From positions 87,522 to 138,298 of the forward strand of contig NZ_JASISQ010000008.1 in assembly GCF_030063205.1 (NCBI RefSeq): DNA of 50,777 nt, read 5' to 3'. This DNA comes from Arthrobacter antibioticus (lineage in GTDB: Bacteria; Actinomycetota; Actinomycetes; Actinomycetales; Micrococcaceae). The notes beneath the pieces were generated by a model. The model made no database searches. It was not told the DNA's origin and worked only from the letters and a program-made list of their open reading frames with translations. Position numbers and translations under genes: made by a program. This document shows positions 34,920-43,418 of the stretch, piece by piece. Position 1 is the stretch's first letter. Every line of letters begins with the position of its first letter.

Positions 34920-36250
34920 GCTGCACCACCCTGCGTTTCGGAAGTCTGTGTATGAGCATCAGCAAAAGACGCCTCGTAATTTTCAAACCAGGCCAGCTCT
35001 TCAGCCACCAAGGGGTGGGCTTGTGCGTAGACAGAAGCAAACTTCTGGCGGATGTCCGCTCCGTCCAGCGCCAGCGTGGCCCTGCGGACATGTGCAGCCA
35101 GCTCATCGGCGTCGCTCTTTAGCTGCTCGAAGAATCCGTCATCTGCCAACTTTTCAGCCCGCAGGTACGTCTCTAAACGCTGTAGCGGATCTTTCGTTTT
35201 CCAGAGTTCCTCTTCAGCGTTCAGACGATACTTGGTAGGATCGTCGGCAGTTGTGTGCGCACCCACGCGGTAGGTTGAGGCCTCGATCAGCACCGGGCCA
35301 AAGCCGTTCCGAGCATGTTCCAGAGCCCATTGAGTCACAGCATAAACCGCCAGAACATCGTTGCCGTCAACACGGATGCCGGGGATGTCGTACCCGCTGG
35401 CCCGGTTGACAAGCGGAATCCTTGACTGAACTTCAAAGGGCACGGAAATTGCCCAGTGGTTGTTTTGGCAGAAGAACACCACAGGGGCGTCATAGGAGGA
35501 GGCAAATACCATCGATTCATGGACATCACCTTCACTACTTGCTCCATCGCCAAAATAGGCCACTACCGCGGCCGGCTCGGTTGCAGGGTCAGCAGCCAAA
35601 TCACGGGAGATACCCATAGCGTAGCCAACAGCGTGCAGCGTCTGAGCGGCGAGGACCAGCGTGTAGAGGTGGAAATTTGTTTCACGCGGATCCCAGCCGC
35701 CATTGGAAACACCGCGGAAAAGCTTAAGCAGGTCTGCCAGATCCAACCCGCGTGTCAGCGCCACACCGTGTTCGCGGTAGGTGGGAAAGGCATAGTCAGC
35801 CTTGTTCATGGCACGGCCAGAACCAATTTGCGCGGCTTCCTGGCCAACGACCGGAACCCACAACGCCAACTCGCCTTGGCGTTGCAGGGCCGTCGCTTCA
35901 GTATCGAAACGTCGCACGAAGGCCATATCGCGATAAAATCCGCGCAGGTCATCCGGGCTCAGCTTGTCAATATAGGGGCTGAAAACCCCATCATGATGGA
36001 GCATTCCGTGCTCGTCAAGAAGCTGGACCGAGTCATCGGAACCAACAGTGTTGCTACGCAAAACCCCAGGTGATTCACCTGGTTGGGGACGCCCGGCTTG
36101 CGAACGTCCTGATTGGGAGCGTACTGATTCCGAACGTCCTGATTGGGAGCGTACTGGCGAGTCTGCTCCGGAGGCAGCCGAACCGGCTGAAGTTGCCGGG
36201 CCTGCGTCGGCTCTAGATGATCCATTGGCAGCTTGCTGGGCGGCGCCCAT
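34916..36250 (-). CDS. bkdA: 2-oxoacid dehydrogenase E1 alpha subunit
   Basis: The protein has 444 residues. The thiamine-diphosphate motif runs from GDG (234-236) to NN (263-264), with the phosphorylation-loop-like RVGAHTTADDPTKYR. Homology to E1 alpha starts near residue 85 (HHDGVFSPYIDKLSPDDL). The first ~80 residues are a low-complexity extension with repeated RSQSGRS units, from a 30-bp direct repeat. The ATG at 36250 has GAGGAG upstream, so the extension seems translated. Upstream lie a GAATGCATTC palindrome (36329-36338) and AT-rich DNA that may hold the operon promoter. Confidence 0.92.
   Translation of the reverse strand: MGAAQQAANGSSRADAGPATSAGSAASGADSPVRSQSGRSESVRSQSGRSQAGRPQPGESPGVLRSNTVGSDDSVQLLDEHGMLHHDGVFSPYIDKLSPDDLRGFYRDMAFVRRFDTEATALQRQGELALWVPVVGQEAAQIGSGRAMNKADYAFPTYREHGVALTRGLDLADLLKLFRGVSNGGWDPRETNFHLYTLVLAAQTLHAVGYAMGISRDLAADPATEPAAVVAYFGDGASSEGDVHESMVFASSYDAPVVFFCQNNHWAISVPFEVQSRIPLVNRASGYDIPGIRVDGNDVLAVYAVTQWALEHARNGFGPVLIEASTYRVGAHTTADDPTKYRLNAEEELWKTKDPLQRLETYLRAEKLADDGFFEQLKSDADELAAHVRRATLALDGADIRQKFASVYAQAHPLVAEELAWFENYEASFADAHTQTSETQGGAA
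36101..36156 (+). repeat. 30-bp direct repeat in the E1 alpha N-terminus
   Basis: The 26-bp core cgaacgtcctgattgggagc plus gtactg occurs at 36101 and 36131. Period 30 keeps the frame and encodes RSQSGRSESV/RSQSGRSQAG. Confidence 0.9.
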
Positions 36251-36414
36251 GCTGTCTCCTCGTCTGTCGATTCAGGAGGCCTCATGCGACCTGTCCCGAC
36301 ACGTTGATCTCGACATATGCCACTACAGGAATGCATTCGCTGGGGCGCATATATATACGTTTTCGATTTACAACTGTATCGGTACAAACCTCTAAAGCAC
36401 GTCTTTGTTAACCG

Positions 36415-37560
36415 CTAGGAACGTCGTGGCTCTTTTGTATAGGAGGTACAGATCTCAAGAAAACGAGTGTTGGCTTCAGCCTCACCGATGGTGACACGAA
36501 CGCCTTCATCACCAAAGGCACGTAAGGACAATGCGTGACTTTGCGCTAGTGCCGCAAACTCCTGAGAGTTGGTGCCTAGGTTCAACCACACAAAGTTCCC
36601 TTGGGCATCCGGAATATCCCATCCCAGGTCCGTCAGACCCGCTACAACACGTGTGCGTTCATCGACAAGACTTTGTACTCTTTCTACAACCTGGTCATAG
36701 TTTTCCAGTGAGGCGACAGCGGCTTGCTCGGCAACACCTGAGACGGCGAACGGTGTCGCCACACTTCGCAGGAATCCTGTGATTGAAGGCTGAGAAATTG
36801 AATAGCCCACACGCAATCCGGCAAGTCCATGCGCCTTGGAGAATGTCCTGAGCACCAACACATTGGGGTACTTGCGGTACAGATCAACCCCATTGAGCGC
36901 ATCTTCGGCGCGGACAAACTCTTGATAAGCCTCGTCAATGACAATCACCACGTCAGAGGGGATGCTTTGGATGAAGCTCTCGCTCTCTTGTGAACCCAAC
37001 ACCGGCCCCGTGGGGTTGTTAGGCGTGCACAAGAGCACCACTTTGGTCTGCTTGGTGACTGCCGCTGCCATGGCATCCAGATCATGACTACCGTCCGCGC
37101 GCACAGGCACCTGCACACTCTTAGCACCAGCCAGACCCACACAGATGGGATATGCCTCAAAGGACCGCCAGGCGTACACAACTTCGTCCTGGCTGCCGTC
37201 GCTGTTTTGGCCTGCGAAAGCGGCCAGAATCTGGTTCAGCGCGCCCAGGCTTCCTGCCCCCGTGACCACGTCGTCAGCGGGTACATCAAGAAAATTTGAG
37301 AGTGCGTTGCGCAAGAGCGTACAGCTTGTGTCCGGATAGCGATGAACGTCAAGTGTCCCCCGCAGTACTTCAAGGACCGCTGGCACCGGACCTAACGGAT
37401 TTTCGTTGGAGGAGAGCTTGAAACTTTCAAGCCCTGATACAGCCTCCGGTGGTTTGCCTGCAACGTATTTGGGCAGTCGACCCACAACGGGGCGCGGTTG
37501 AATGCCGGGATGGACGCCGGGTTGAATGCCGGAATGAACGGTGCCGTTTGTCTCAGTCAT
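36415..37560 (-). CDS. Histidinol-phosphate/aromatic amino acid aminotransferase
   Basis: The protein has 381 residues. The PLP lysine is K242 in RTFSKAHGLAGLRVGY, with SSNENPLGPVP and CTPNNPTG near residues 50 and 178. This is the HisC/Pat class; Pat makes phenylalanine and tyrosine from their keto acids, HisC makes histidinol phosphate, and the two cannot be separated by eye. It is not next to his genes, which slightly favours Pat. The first ~22 residues hold a repeated HxGIQPG motif from a 24-bp repeat. Leaderless start (TAAGCT upstream). Confidence 0.9.
   Translation of the reverse strand: MTETNGTVHSGIQPGVHPGIQPRPVVGRLPKYVAGKPPEAVSGLESFKLSSNENPLGPVPAVLEVLRGTLDVHRYPDTSCTLLRNALSNFLDVPADDVVTGAGSLGALNQILAAFAGQNSDGSQDEVVYAWRSFEAYPICVGLAGAKSVQVPVRADGSHDLDAMAAAVTKQTKVVLLCTPNNPTGPVLGSQESESFIQSIPSDVVIVIDEAYQEFVRAEDALNGVDLYRKYPNVLVLRTFSKAHGLAGLRVGYSISQPSITGFLRSVATPFAVSGVAEQAAVASLENYDQVVERVQSLVDERTRVVAGLTDLGWDIPDAQGNFVWLNLGTNSQEFAALAQSHALSLRAFGDEGVRVTIGEAEANTRFLEICTSYTKEPRRS
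37497..37541 (+). repeat. 24-bp repeat in the HisC/Pat N-terminus
   Basis: Units starting gttgaatgccggg repeat at 37497 and 37521 (period 24). They encode GIQPGVHPGIQP on the minus strand. Confidence 0.85.
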
Positions 37561-37566
37561 GCAACA

Positions 37567-37572
37567 AGCTTA
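37567..37572 (-). promoter_or_regulatory. -10 element, leaderless HisC/Pat transcript
   Basis: TAAGCT on the minus strand, 6 nt before the ATG at 37560; no ribosome binding site. Confidence 0.55.
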
Positions 37573-37614
37573 AGCCAGGGCCCGAAGCGCCGGCTCCTTC
37601 AATGTGGAATGTGA

Positions 37615-37620
37615 AACTAT
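37615..37620 (+). promoter_or_regulatory. Possible -10 of the holin-IV-like gene
   Basis: AACTAT, 6 nt before the ATG at 37627. It is weaker than the others because the first T is missing. Confidence 0.35.
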
Positions 37621-37626
37621 GGACAC

Positions 37627-38055
37627 ATGTTTAGAGTCGTTATTCGAGTAGTGATCAATGCCGCCGCACTATGGGTTGCTAGCTGGGTTCTTCCCGGGAT
37701 GCATATCGCATCGGACTCCATTGTTGGCACCGAAGTTGGCGGTTCTGCAGAGACTGCCAACACCATCAACACTATTTTGGCCTATTTGTTCATAGGCCTC
37801 ATTTTCGGTGTGGTCAACGCGTTGGTCAAACCAATAGTGAAGATGCTTTCACTTCCCGTCACAATTTTGACCCTTGGATTGTTCACCATTGTTATCAACG
37901 CAGCCATGTTGTGGCTGACCGCCTGGGTGAGCACGTTTACACCGGTGCAGTTCTCGATCGATGATTTCTTTTGGACAGCAATTCTGGCTGCATTGATCAT
38001 CAGCATAATTTCCATGGTCACGGCCAATCTGGGCAAATCTAAGTCACGCAGATAA
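37627..38055 (+). CDS. Phage holin superfamily IV-like membrane protein (PF04020)
   Basis: The protein has 142 residues with three or four transmembrane helices (VVINAAALWVASWVLPGMHI, ILAYLFIGLIFGVVNALVKPIVKML, LPVTILTLGLFTIVINAAMLWLTAWV, FFWTAILAALIISIISMVTANL). The LVKPIVKMLSLPVTILTLGLF segment is characteristic of PF04020, a family named for phage holins but common in bacterial chromosomes. There is no phage context here. Function is unknown. Confidence 0.88.
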   Translation: MFRVVIRVVINAAALWVASWVLPGMHIASDSIVGTEVGGSAETANTINTILAYLFIGLIFGVVNALVKPIVKMLSLPVTILTLGLFTIVINAAMLWLTAWVSTFTPVQFSIDDFFWTAILAALIISIISMVTANLGKSKSRR

Positions 38056-38069
38056 GCCACCACTGCTGG

Positions 38070-39653
38070 TCATCGGATGCCGAGCCTGTAGCGGTCTTCC
38101 GATCCAGTTTTATTCGACCACACCGGAGCAGACGTAGATTTGGGCTCCGGCTTGGCTTTGGTCCCATTGTTCACGTCACGTCCTTGATAAACCCATTTGG
38201 TTCCGCCAATGGCCGCCCCAGCCACACCTACACCGAGGAGATTCCTCAGCGTCTCGCGCGAGCCGGCCACGGCTGGGTTGTTGCTTTGATCAAGCAGCGT
38301 GGCATCATTCGTGTAGTTCTTGATTGAATGTGCATCCGCCACAATGCCCACCAAAGTGCCATCCTCTGCGGCAGCTGGACGGTGAGAGGTTACTGACACC
38401 CAGTTTTTGGATGGCGATGGAGGCCCATAATCTAAAGCCGTGACAATATCGTTCTCGTTTTGTAGGTCCAATACTGAGACTTCATCACCCACTCCAGAGT
38501 TCTTGGCCGGAGCTCCCGCAATAACAATCATCCGCACGTTTACGTCAGCGAGGAAAGCCGGATCGGCTGCAGCGGCCGCCGCATGGATCCCGCCCCCACT
38601 ATGGCCCGTCAGCACCACGTCTTCTCCCGCTACTGCCCCTGAACTTGCAAGTCCCGTTTTGATTAGTTGCTGAACCAGCACCTCCTGCTGCTCAAATTCT
38701 TTCTGACTAGCCGCTGTCAGACCCTCGATATTGCCCTCCATATCAAAAGGGTTTGAACTATCCATCGTGGACCAGTCTTCAGTTCCAGGCAGGTGAACCA
38801 CCCACGCATTCGTCCCGTCCGGGCGTTTCAGCCGCACAACGCCGATAGAACCAGGCGGGTAGTCATAGGCCTCGCTGCTGCCAGCCAACATCCCTTCAAT
38901 ACTCACCTCAACTGTGCACGGTTCCCCGCCCGTGGCATTCGCATGCCCGGCTGGATAAAACTCTGTGCTCTTTGGATCCCATTCCTGTGCAGGTACTTCC
39001 CGTACGGCTAAATGTCCGGGCAGGGTCAAGGTTGTTGCATCAAAAAGTTTTCGCAGAAGAAAGGCCTGCCGTTCCCCGGCCGGGCCGTTTCCTTTTCGGC
39101 CCATAGCCGAGATTAGAAACATCATGGCAATACCCGGGCCTTGTGCGCCGGCGAGGTATGCACCGCTCTCTCGGAGAACTTGCTCCACAGTGTCCCGCAA
39201 GCCCTCATGTTTGGCTCTGGTGAGAACTTTAAGCAGGTCGGCACCGAACTTCGCTGGAGCCAAAGCACCCCATGCCCAAACGTCCAGACCCGCACGGGTT
39301 TTCGCCACCCGTTCAGTCTCAGTCATGGCTCTGGCGTTGAGCGTTTCAGCCTGGGCATAGTTGATTCCTACTTGCGTTGTTTTCTTGGCCAAGCTGGCAA
39401 TGCCACATTGCAGGCTTGTGCACTGCCACCATGCTCCTCTCATAAGATCCAGGCACTCGAACGGGTAAGGTGCCGCGCCAGCATCAGCCAACCACGACCA
39501 TTCCGACCGCAGCCGATCGACCAAGGGATCCAAAAGTTGAGCAATCCTGTTCAGGACAGCCCCGGTTTCAGTTATTTCTGCGCTGGTCCAGCTGATGGAA
39601 CCAGTACCGCCAGCAAAGCTAAACGTTGTCCCATCCTCTGAATAAACAGTCAT
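38070..39653 (-). CDS. Large alpha/beta-hydrolase-like protein paired with a WXG-like gene
   Basis: The protein has 527 residues. Residues ~1-220 are a helical region resembling the partner parts of WXG/LXG-type secreted proteins. Residues ~280-450 hold a lipase-like hydrolase: GxSxG as GHSGGG with S352, likely acid D402 (NENDIV) and H442 (DAHSIKNY). The C-terminus is Lys/Ser/Asn-rich. No signal peptide is seen, as expected for an ESX substrate. AGGA lies upstream of the ATG. It follows the 39717-40151 gene by 63 bp on the same strand. A secreted esterase/lipase is an inference; no exporter is in the window. Confidence 0.72.
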   Translation of the reverse strand: MTVYSEDGTTFSFAGGTGSISWTSAEITETGAVLNRIAQLLDPLVDRLRSEWSWLADAGAAPYPFECLDLMRGAWWQCTSLQCGIASLAKKTTQVGINYAQAETLNARAMTETERVAKTRAGLDVWAWGALAPAKFGADLLKVLTRAKHEGLRDTVEQVLRESGAYLAGAQGPGIAMMFLISAMGRKGNGPAGERQAFLLRKLFDATTLTLPGHLAVREVPAQEWDPKSTEFYPAGHANATGGEPCTVEVSIEGMLAGSSEAYDYPPGSIGVVRLKRPDGTNAWVVHLPGTEDWSTMDSSNPFDMEGNIEGLTAASQKEFEQQEVLVQQLIKTGLASSGAVAGEDVVLTGHSGGGIHAAAAAADPAFLADVNVRMIVIAGAPAKNSGVGDEVSVLDLQNENDIVTALDYGPPSPSKNWVSVTSHRPAAAEDGTLVGIVADAHSIKNYTNDATLLDQSNNPAVAGSRETLRNLLGVGVAGAAIGGTKWVYQGRDVNNGTKAKPEPKSTSAPVWSNKTGSEDRYRLGIR

Positions 39654-39716
39654 GCCCGAGTTCCTCCACCCTCCACCCTCGGCACTGCATATTGCCTTAC
39701 CGCTGGTCCGTCTGTA

Positions 39717-40151
39717 CTAGAACGCGGGCCGCCAACTGCCCACCCCCGAGTTCCCACTCCAGGTTGGAGCGATACCCGGGTTCAGCTGCCAGATCGCATC
39801 AGATCCTGCCGGCGAGTCAGCTACTGAACGCAGGTACATTCCGTAGCTTGCTGCCGCCGTTGCAGCAGCCTCTGTCCGTTGGCCCACCGCAACGAAGTCT
39901 GCGTCCGCTTCAGCCAAAGACTTCCGGAATGCAGTAGCTGCAACCGAATTCCAGTCCACGCTGTCCAGGGCGCACAATTGCAACCGCAACCTTTGAAGTT
40001 CTGCAGCTACTCCGGACAACCGTTCGGCCAGCACCAACACCGACTCAGCGGAAGGGCCTGCGATCGCGCTAGGGCCTGCCTTGGAACCAGCAGCCGCGCC
40101 CGCACTAAAACCATGTGTCGCCCCGGCGCCCCCACCACCTGCATAACTCAT
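39717..40151 (-). CDS. WXG100-like small alanine/serine-rich protein
   Basis: This 144-residue protein has a Gly/Ala-rich start (MSYAGGGGAGATHGFSAGAAAG) and a helical hairpin in the centre. VDWNSVAATAFRKSLAEADADF has the W-x-S-x-x-A-x-x-FR turn seen in WXG100/ESAT-6-like proteins. GAGGGAGG precedes the ATG. Its arrangement ahead of a large hydrolase with a WXG-like N-terminus suggests a chaperone/partner for type VII export. I have not confirmed the family. Confidence 0.6.
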   Translation of the reverse strand: MSYAGGGGAGATHGFSAGAAAGSKAGPSAIAGPSAESVLVLAERLSGVAAELQRLRLQLCALDSVDWNSVAATAFRKSLAEADADFVAVGQRTEAAATAAASYGMYLRSVADSPAGSDAIWQLNPGIAPTWSGNSGVGSWRPAF

Positions 40152-40301
40152 TAAGCCCTCCCTCGACCTTTGGAATGAAACCCCTGCAAAACAGCCTAGA
40201 AGTCACCACGCCACTGCGCCACAGGATCCCGGCAGATTGTGAATCTAACCTCAATCAGCCCCGGCTGTGGGGGAATTGGTGGTTCATGGAAGAATTGAGC
40301 C

Positions 40302-41744
40302 ATGTCTGAATCCGCAAATGCCTCTGCCCGCATCCCTTCCGGCCGGAAGTCCCTGGCCGCCTCCTCTGAGCACATCGCTTTGGGCCCTCTCGACGGTCGC
40401 TACTTCGGTGCAGTGGCGCCATTGGTTGACTACCTCTCCGAAGCCGCCCTGAACCGTGACCGCGTAGGAGTGGAAGTTGAGTGGTTCATCCACCTCAGCA
40501 ATAGTGCTGCGCTGCCCGGTACGAAGCCGCTTTCGGTTGAGCAGCAGGAAGGCCTTCGCGCTATCGTCACCGAATTCGACACGGCCTCCGTTGCAGAGCT
40601 GGCTGGTATTGAAAAAGTGACGTTCCACGACGTCAAGGCTGTGGAATATTTCATCGGTAACCGCCTAGAAGCCCTGGGTCTGGAGCGTTTGAAGCCGTTG
40701 GTGCATTTTGGTTGCACCAGTGAGGACATCAACAACCTCTCCTACGCAGTGGGTATTAAGGGCGCCGTTGAGGATGTCTGGCTTCCGGCAGCCCACGCAC
40801 TCGTGGAAAAGATTACCGCCATGGCAGAAGAAAACCGCGCCGTGCCCATGCTGTCCCGTACGCATGGCCAGCCAGCCACACCCACCACTTTGGGCAAGGA
40901 ATTAGCCGTCACGGCGTTCCGCCTGACCCGCCAGCTCGATCGCATCACAAAGACCGACTTCCTGGGCAAAATCAATGGCGCCACCGGTACTTACGCCGCC
41001 CATTACGCCTCCGTCCCGGAAGCCGACTGGCAGGACATTGCCAAGACTTTCGTCGAGTCCCTCGGCTTAACGTGGAACCCGCTAACCACCCAGATCGAAT
41101 CCCACGACTGGCAGGCCGAGCTGTACGCTGACATGGCCCGATTCAACCGCATCCTGCACAATCTGTGCACCGATGTGTGGAGCTACATCTCCATCGGGTA
41201 CTTCGCCCAGGTCCCGGTTCCCGGCGCCACAGGCTCCTCCACCATGCCGCACAAGGTCAACCCGATTCGCTTTGAAAATGCAGAAGCCAACCTAGAGATC
41301 TCCAATGCCCTGCTGGACACCTTGGGTGCCACGCTAGTGACCAGCCGGTGGCAGCGGGACCTCACGGATTCCTCCAGTCAGCGCAACATCGGCGTTGCCT
41401 TCGGTCATTCCGTGTTGGCTATCAACAATGTTCTGGGCGGACTGGGTCGTTTGGACACCGCCGAGGCGGTGCTGGCCGATGATTTGGACCACAACTGGGA
41501 AGTCCTCGCCGAAGCCATCCAGATGGTTATGCGCGCCGAGGCCATTGCCGGCGTTGAAGGCATGCAGGACCCGTATGAACGTCTGAAGGACCTTACCCGG
41601 GGCCATCGCGTGGACGGTGCCCGCATGCGTGAGTTCGTCACGGGTCTGGGCCTGTCCGCCGATGCCCAGGGCCGTCTACTGGCGCTGACCCCCGGCAAGT
41701 ACATCGGCATCGCTGATTCCCTGGTGGACCACTTGAAAAAATAG
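40302..41744 (+). CDS. purB: Adenylosuccinate lyase
   Basis: The protein has 480 residues. It catalyses two fumarate-releasing steps of purine synthesis. The fumarase/lyase signature GSSTMPHKVNPI is present, along with PLDGRYFGAVAPLVDYLSE near the N-terminus, SEDINNLSYA and SRTHGQPATPTTLGKE. The first ~25 residues are an extension. It is transcribed alone and followed by a hairpin. Confidence 0.96.
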   Translation: MSESANASARIPSGRKSLAASSEHIALGPLDGRYFGAVAPLVDYLSEAALNRDRVGVEVEWFIHLSNSAALPGTKPLSVEQQEGLRAIVTEFDTASVAELAGIEKVTFHDVKAVEYFIGNRLEALGLERLKPLVHFGCTSEDINNLSYAVGIKGAVEDVWLPAAHALVEKITAMAEENRAVPMLSRTHGQPATPTTLGKELAVTAFRLTRQLDRITKTDFLGKINGATGTYAAHYASVPEADWQDIAKTFVESLGLTWNPLTTQIESHDWQAELYADMARFNRILHNLCTDVWSYISIGYFAQVPVPGATGSSTMPHKVNPIRFENAEANLEISNALLDTLGATLVTSRWQRDLTDSSSQRNIGVAFGHSVLAINNVLGGLGRLDTAEAVLADDLDHNWEVLAEAIQMVMRAEAIAGVEGMQDPYERLKDLTRGHRVDGARMREFVTGLGLSADAQGRLLALTPGKYIGIADSLVDHLKK

Positions 41745-41765
41745 TTACAAACTAAAGTGCGACGG

Positions 41766-41804
41766 CGGCACCCACCTTGCGTTCTAGGCGCATCGGGGGT
41801 GCCG
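41766..41804 (+). terminator. Hairpin terminator of purB
   Basis: CGGCACCC (41766-41773) pairs with GGGTGCCG (41797-41804), with an inner TGCG/CGCA stem and TTT directly after. It lies 22 bp beyond the stop codon. Confidence 0.7.
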
Positions 41805-41869
41805 TTTGCGCTGCGGTGAGCGTTGCTGCCGTGCGTAGAGATGACGTGGCATGGCGGAGGAACCACTGT

Positions 41870-41905
41870 GGTAGACCTTCATTCAGTGGTGGACCTTCAT
41901 TCAGC
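41870..41905 (+). repeat. 2 x 18-bp tandem repeat in the purB downstream region
   Basis: The unit ggtRgaccttcattcagY occurs twice at 41870 and 41888, in apparently non-coding DNA. Confidence 0.85.
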
Positions 41906-42018
41906 GGTACGCCCAGCGTGACAACGGCATAACCGTGACGAAGTACATGGCTATGCTTACATCACTTACGACCGCCACCGAAAGCCCAGCACACACCTGC
42001 AGTCAGCCGTTTAAGCAA

Positions 42019-43248
42019 CTAGTGTTCCGCAGCGCCGTCGCGCAACCGGGCCGCCTGGAACGTAACGATTCGCTCTAAACCGTCACGGACGGCGTCGTAC
42101 CCTGCAGCAAAACTCAACCGCACCGTGCCTCGGCCATTGACGGCGTCAAAGTCTAGCCCGGGCACCACGGCCACCCCAGCAGATTCCAGCAACGCTGAGC
42201 AGTACCCGGCTGAGTCCGTGAAGCCGTCCATGGCTGCGCCCAGATCCGCGTACAGATAAAAGGCGCCATCCGCCGGGGCGGCATCCACCCAGCCAAGCCG
42301 GTCAAGGTTCTCCAGCAGGTAAGCGCGAGTCTGCGCAAATTCGGCAACAAACGTGTCTGCTTCCATGTATGAGAGCTCCGTGAACGCCGCCACGGCCGCC
42401 ATTTGGGCCGGGGCTGGCGGACACAGGGCAACGTTGCCGGCCAAAGCATCCACTACTGCAATCAGGTCATCCGGAACCAGCGCCCACCCCAGCCGCCAGC
42501 CGGTCATCCCCCAATATTTTGAAAAACTGGAAATGACGACGCCGGACCGGTCTAGTTCCCAGGCGCATACGCCCTTGGGATCGGGGTCGCCGAGCGCGGG
42601 ATAGGTGATGCCGTGGTAAATTTCATCGCTGACTAGCCGCACCGAATTCTCCGCACACCACACCGTCAGGGCAGCTAGTTCTGTGCGGGAGACCATGGTT
42701 CCTGTGGGGTTGGCCGGAGAAGCGAGCACCAGCCCTGTGAGCGGACCATGTTCGGCAACGGCGGCGTCCAGTAGCACTGGTGTGGGCTGGAATCGCGCCT
42801 CTGGGCCGGCATCGAGTTCGATCACGTCCACGCCGAGGGCGTGCAGAATATTTTTGTAGGCCGGGTAGCCGGGGCGGGCCAGTGCCACCTTGTCCCCCGG
42901 ATTAAAGGAAGCCAGAAACAAGAGCATGAAAGCACCTGAGGAGCCGGTGGTGACAGCCACGTTGCGGGCTGGCACATCCAGGCCGTACCAGCGGCGGTAG
43001 TGAGCGGAGATGGCCTCGCGGAGTTCGGCGATACCCAGTGCTGGCGTGTACGTCAGCGGCGTACCTGTGGAATGGATATCTGCTGCCGCAGCCGAGACCG
43101 CAGTGGGAGCACCACTACCGGGTTCTCCGGCACATAAGGAAATTATTGGGCGGCCTTGAGCACGGAGTTCTGCCACTCGCGCCAAGATATCCATGACTTG
43201 GAACGGCGGCACCTGGGCGCGGCTGGCTACTGTCAATGGATGGCTCAT
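42019..43248 (-). CDS. Class I/II aminotransferase (aspartate/alanine-like)
   Basis: The protein has 409 residues. The N-terminal part is VASRAQVPPFQVMDILARVAELRAQG with ISLCAGEPGSGAPTAV. The PLP lysine is in SSFSKYWGMTGWRLGW and the substrate-binding Arg at VRLSFAAGYD near the C-terminus. The fold fits aspartate or alanine transaminases, with pyruvate/2-oxoglutarate as likely acceptors. I start at 43248 (MSHPLT) because GGGAG lies 5 nt upstream; the longer frame lacks a signal. Confidence 0.9.
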   Translation of the reverse strand: MSHPLTVASRAQVPPFQVMDILARVAELRAQGRPIISLCAGEPGSGAPTAVSAAAADIHSTGTPLTYTPALGIAELREAISAHYRRWYGLDVPARNVAVTTGSSGAFMLLFLASFNPGDKVALARPGYPAYKNILHALGVDVIELDAGPEARFQPTPVLLDAAVAEHGPLTGLVLASPANPTGTMVSRTELAALTVWCAENSVRLVSDEIYHGITYPALGDPDPKGVCAWELDRSGVVISSFSKYWGMTGWRLGWALVPDDLIAVVDALAGNVALCPPAPAQMAAVAAFTELSYMEADTFVAEFAQTRAYLLENLDRLGWVDAAPADGAFYLYADLGAAMDGFTDSAGYCSALLESAGVAVVPGLDFDAVNGRGTVRLSFAAGYDAVRDGLERIVTFQAARLRDGAAEH

Positions 43249-43406
43249 ACTAACTCCCGAAAGATTCTGGCTGTGGAGGGCGGTGCAGGGCAATGGCGCC
43301 GGGCTATGGTGGCGACACTCCAGCTTGTCATATGTGCCAGACATCACGGGGGCATTCCTCCACCCGCGGGGTTACGTGGAAAATGCTCAGGTGTTGGGGA
43401 ACCCCT

Positions 43407-43412
43407 TAGGCT
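43407..43412 (+). promoter_or_regulatory. -10 element, leaderless PTH2-like transcript
   Basis: TAGGCT, 6 nt before the GTG at 43419. A GGGGAACCCC palindrome (43396-43405) lies directly upstream. Confidence 0.5.
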
Positions 43413-43418
43413 GGTGAG

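Noticed and set aside
36101-36156. CRISPR-like direct repeat
   Set aside because: Only two copies with 4-nt spacing, in frame within a coding gene, and no cas genes.
37627-38055. Prophage suggested by the holin-family name
   Set aside because: No endolysin, capsid or integrase nearby; PF04020 members are common chromosomal membrane proteins.
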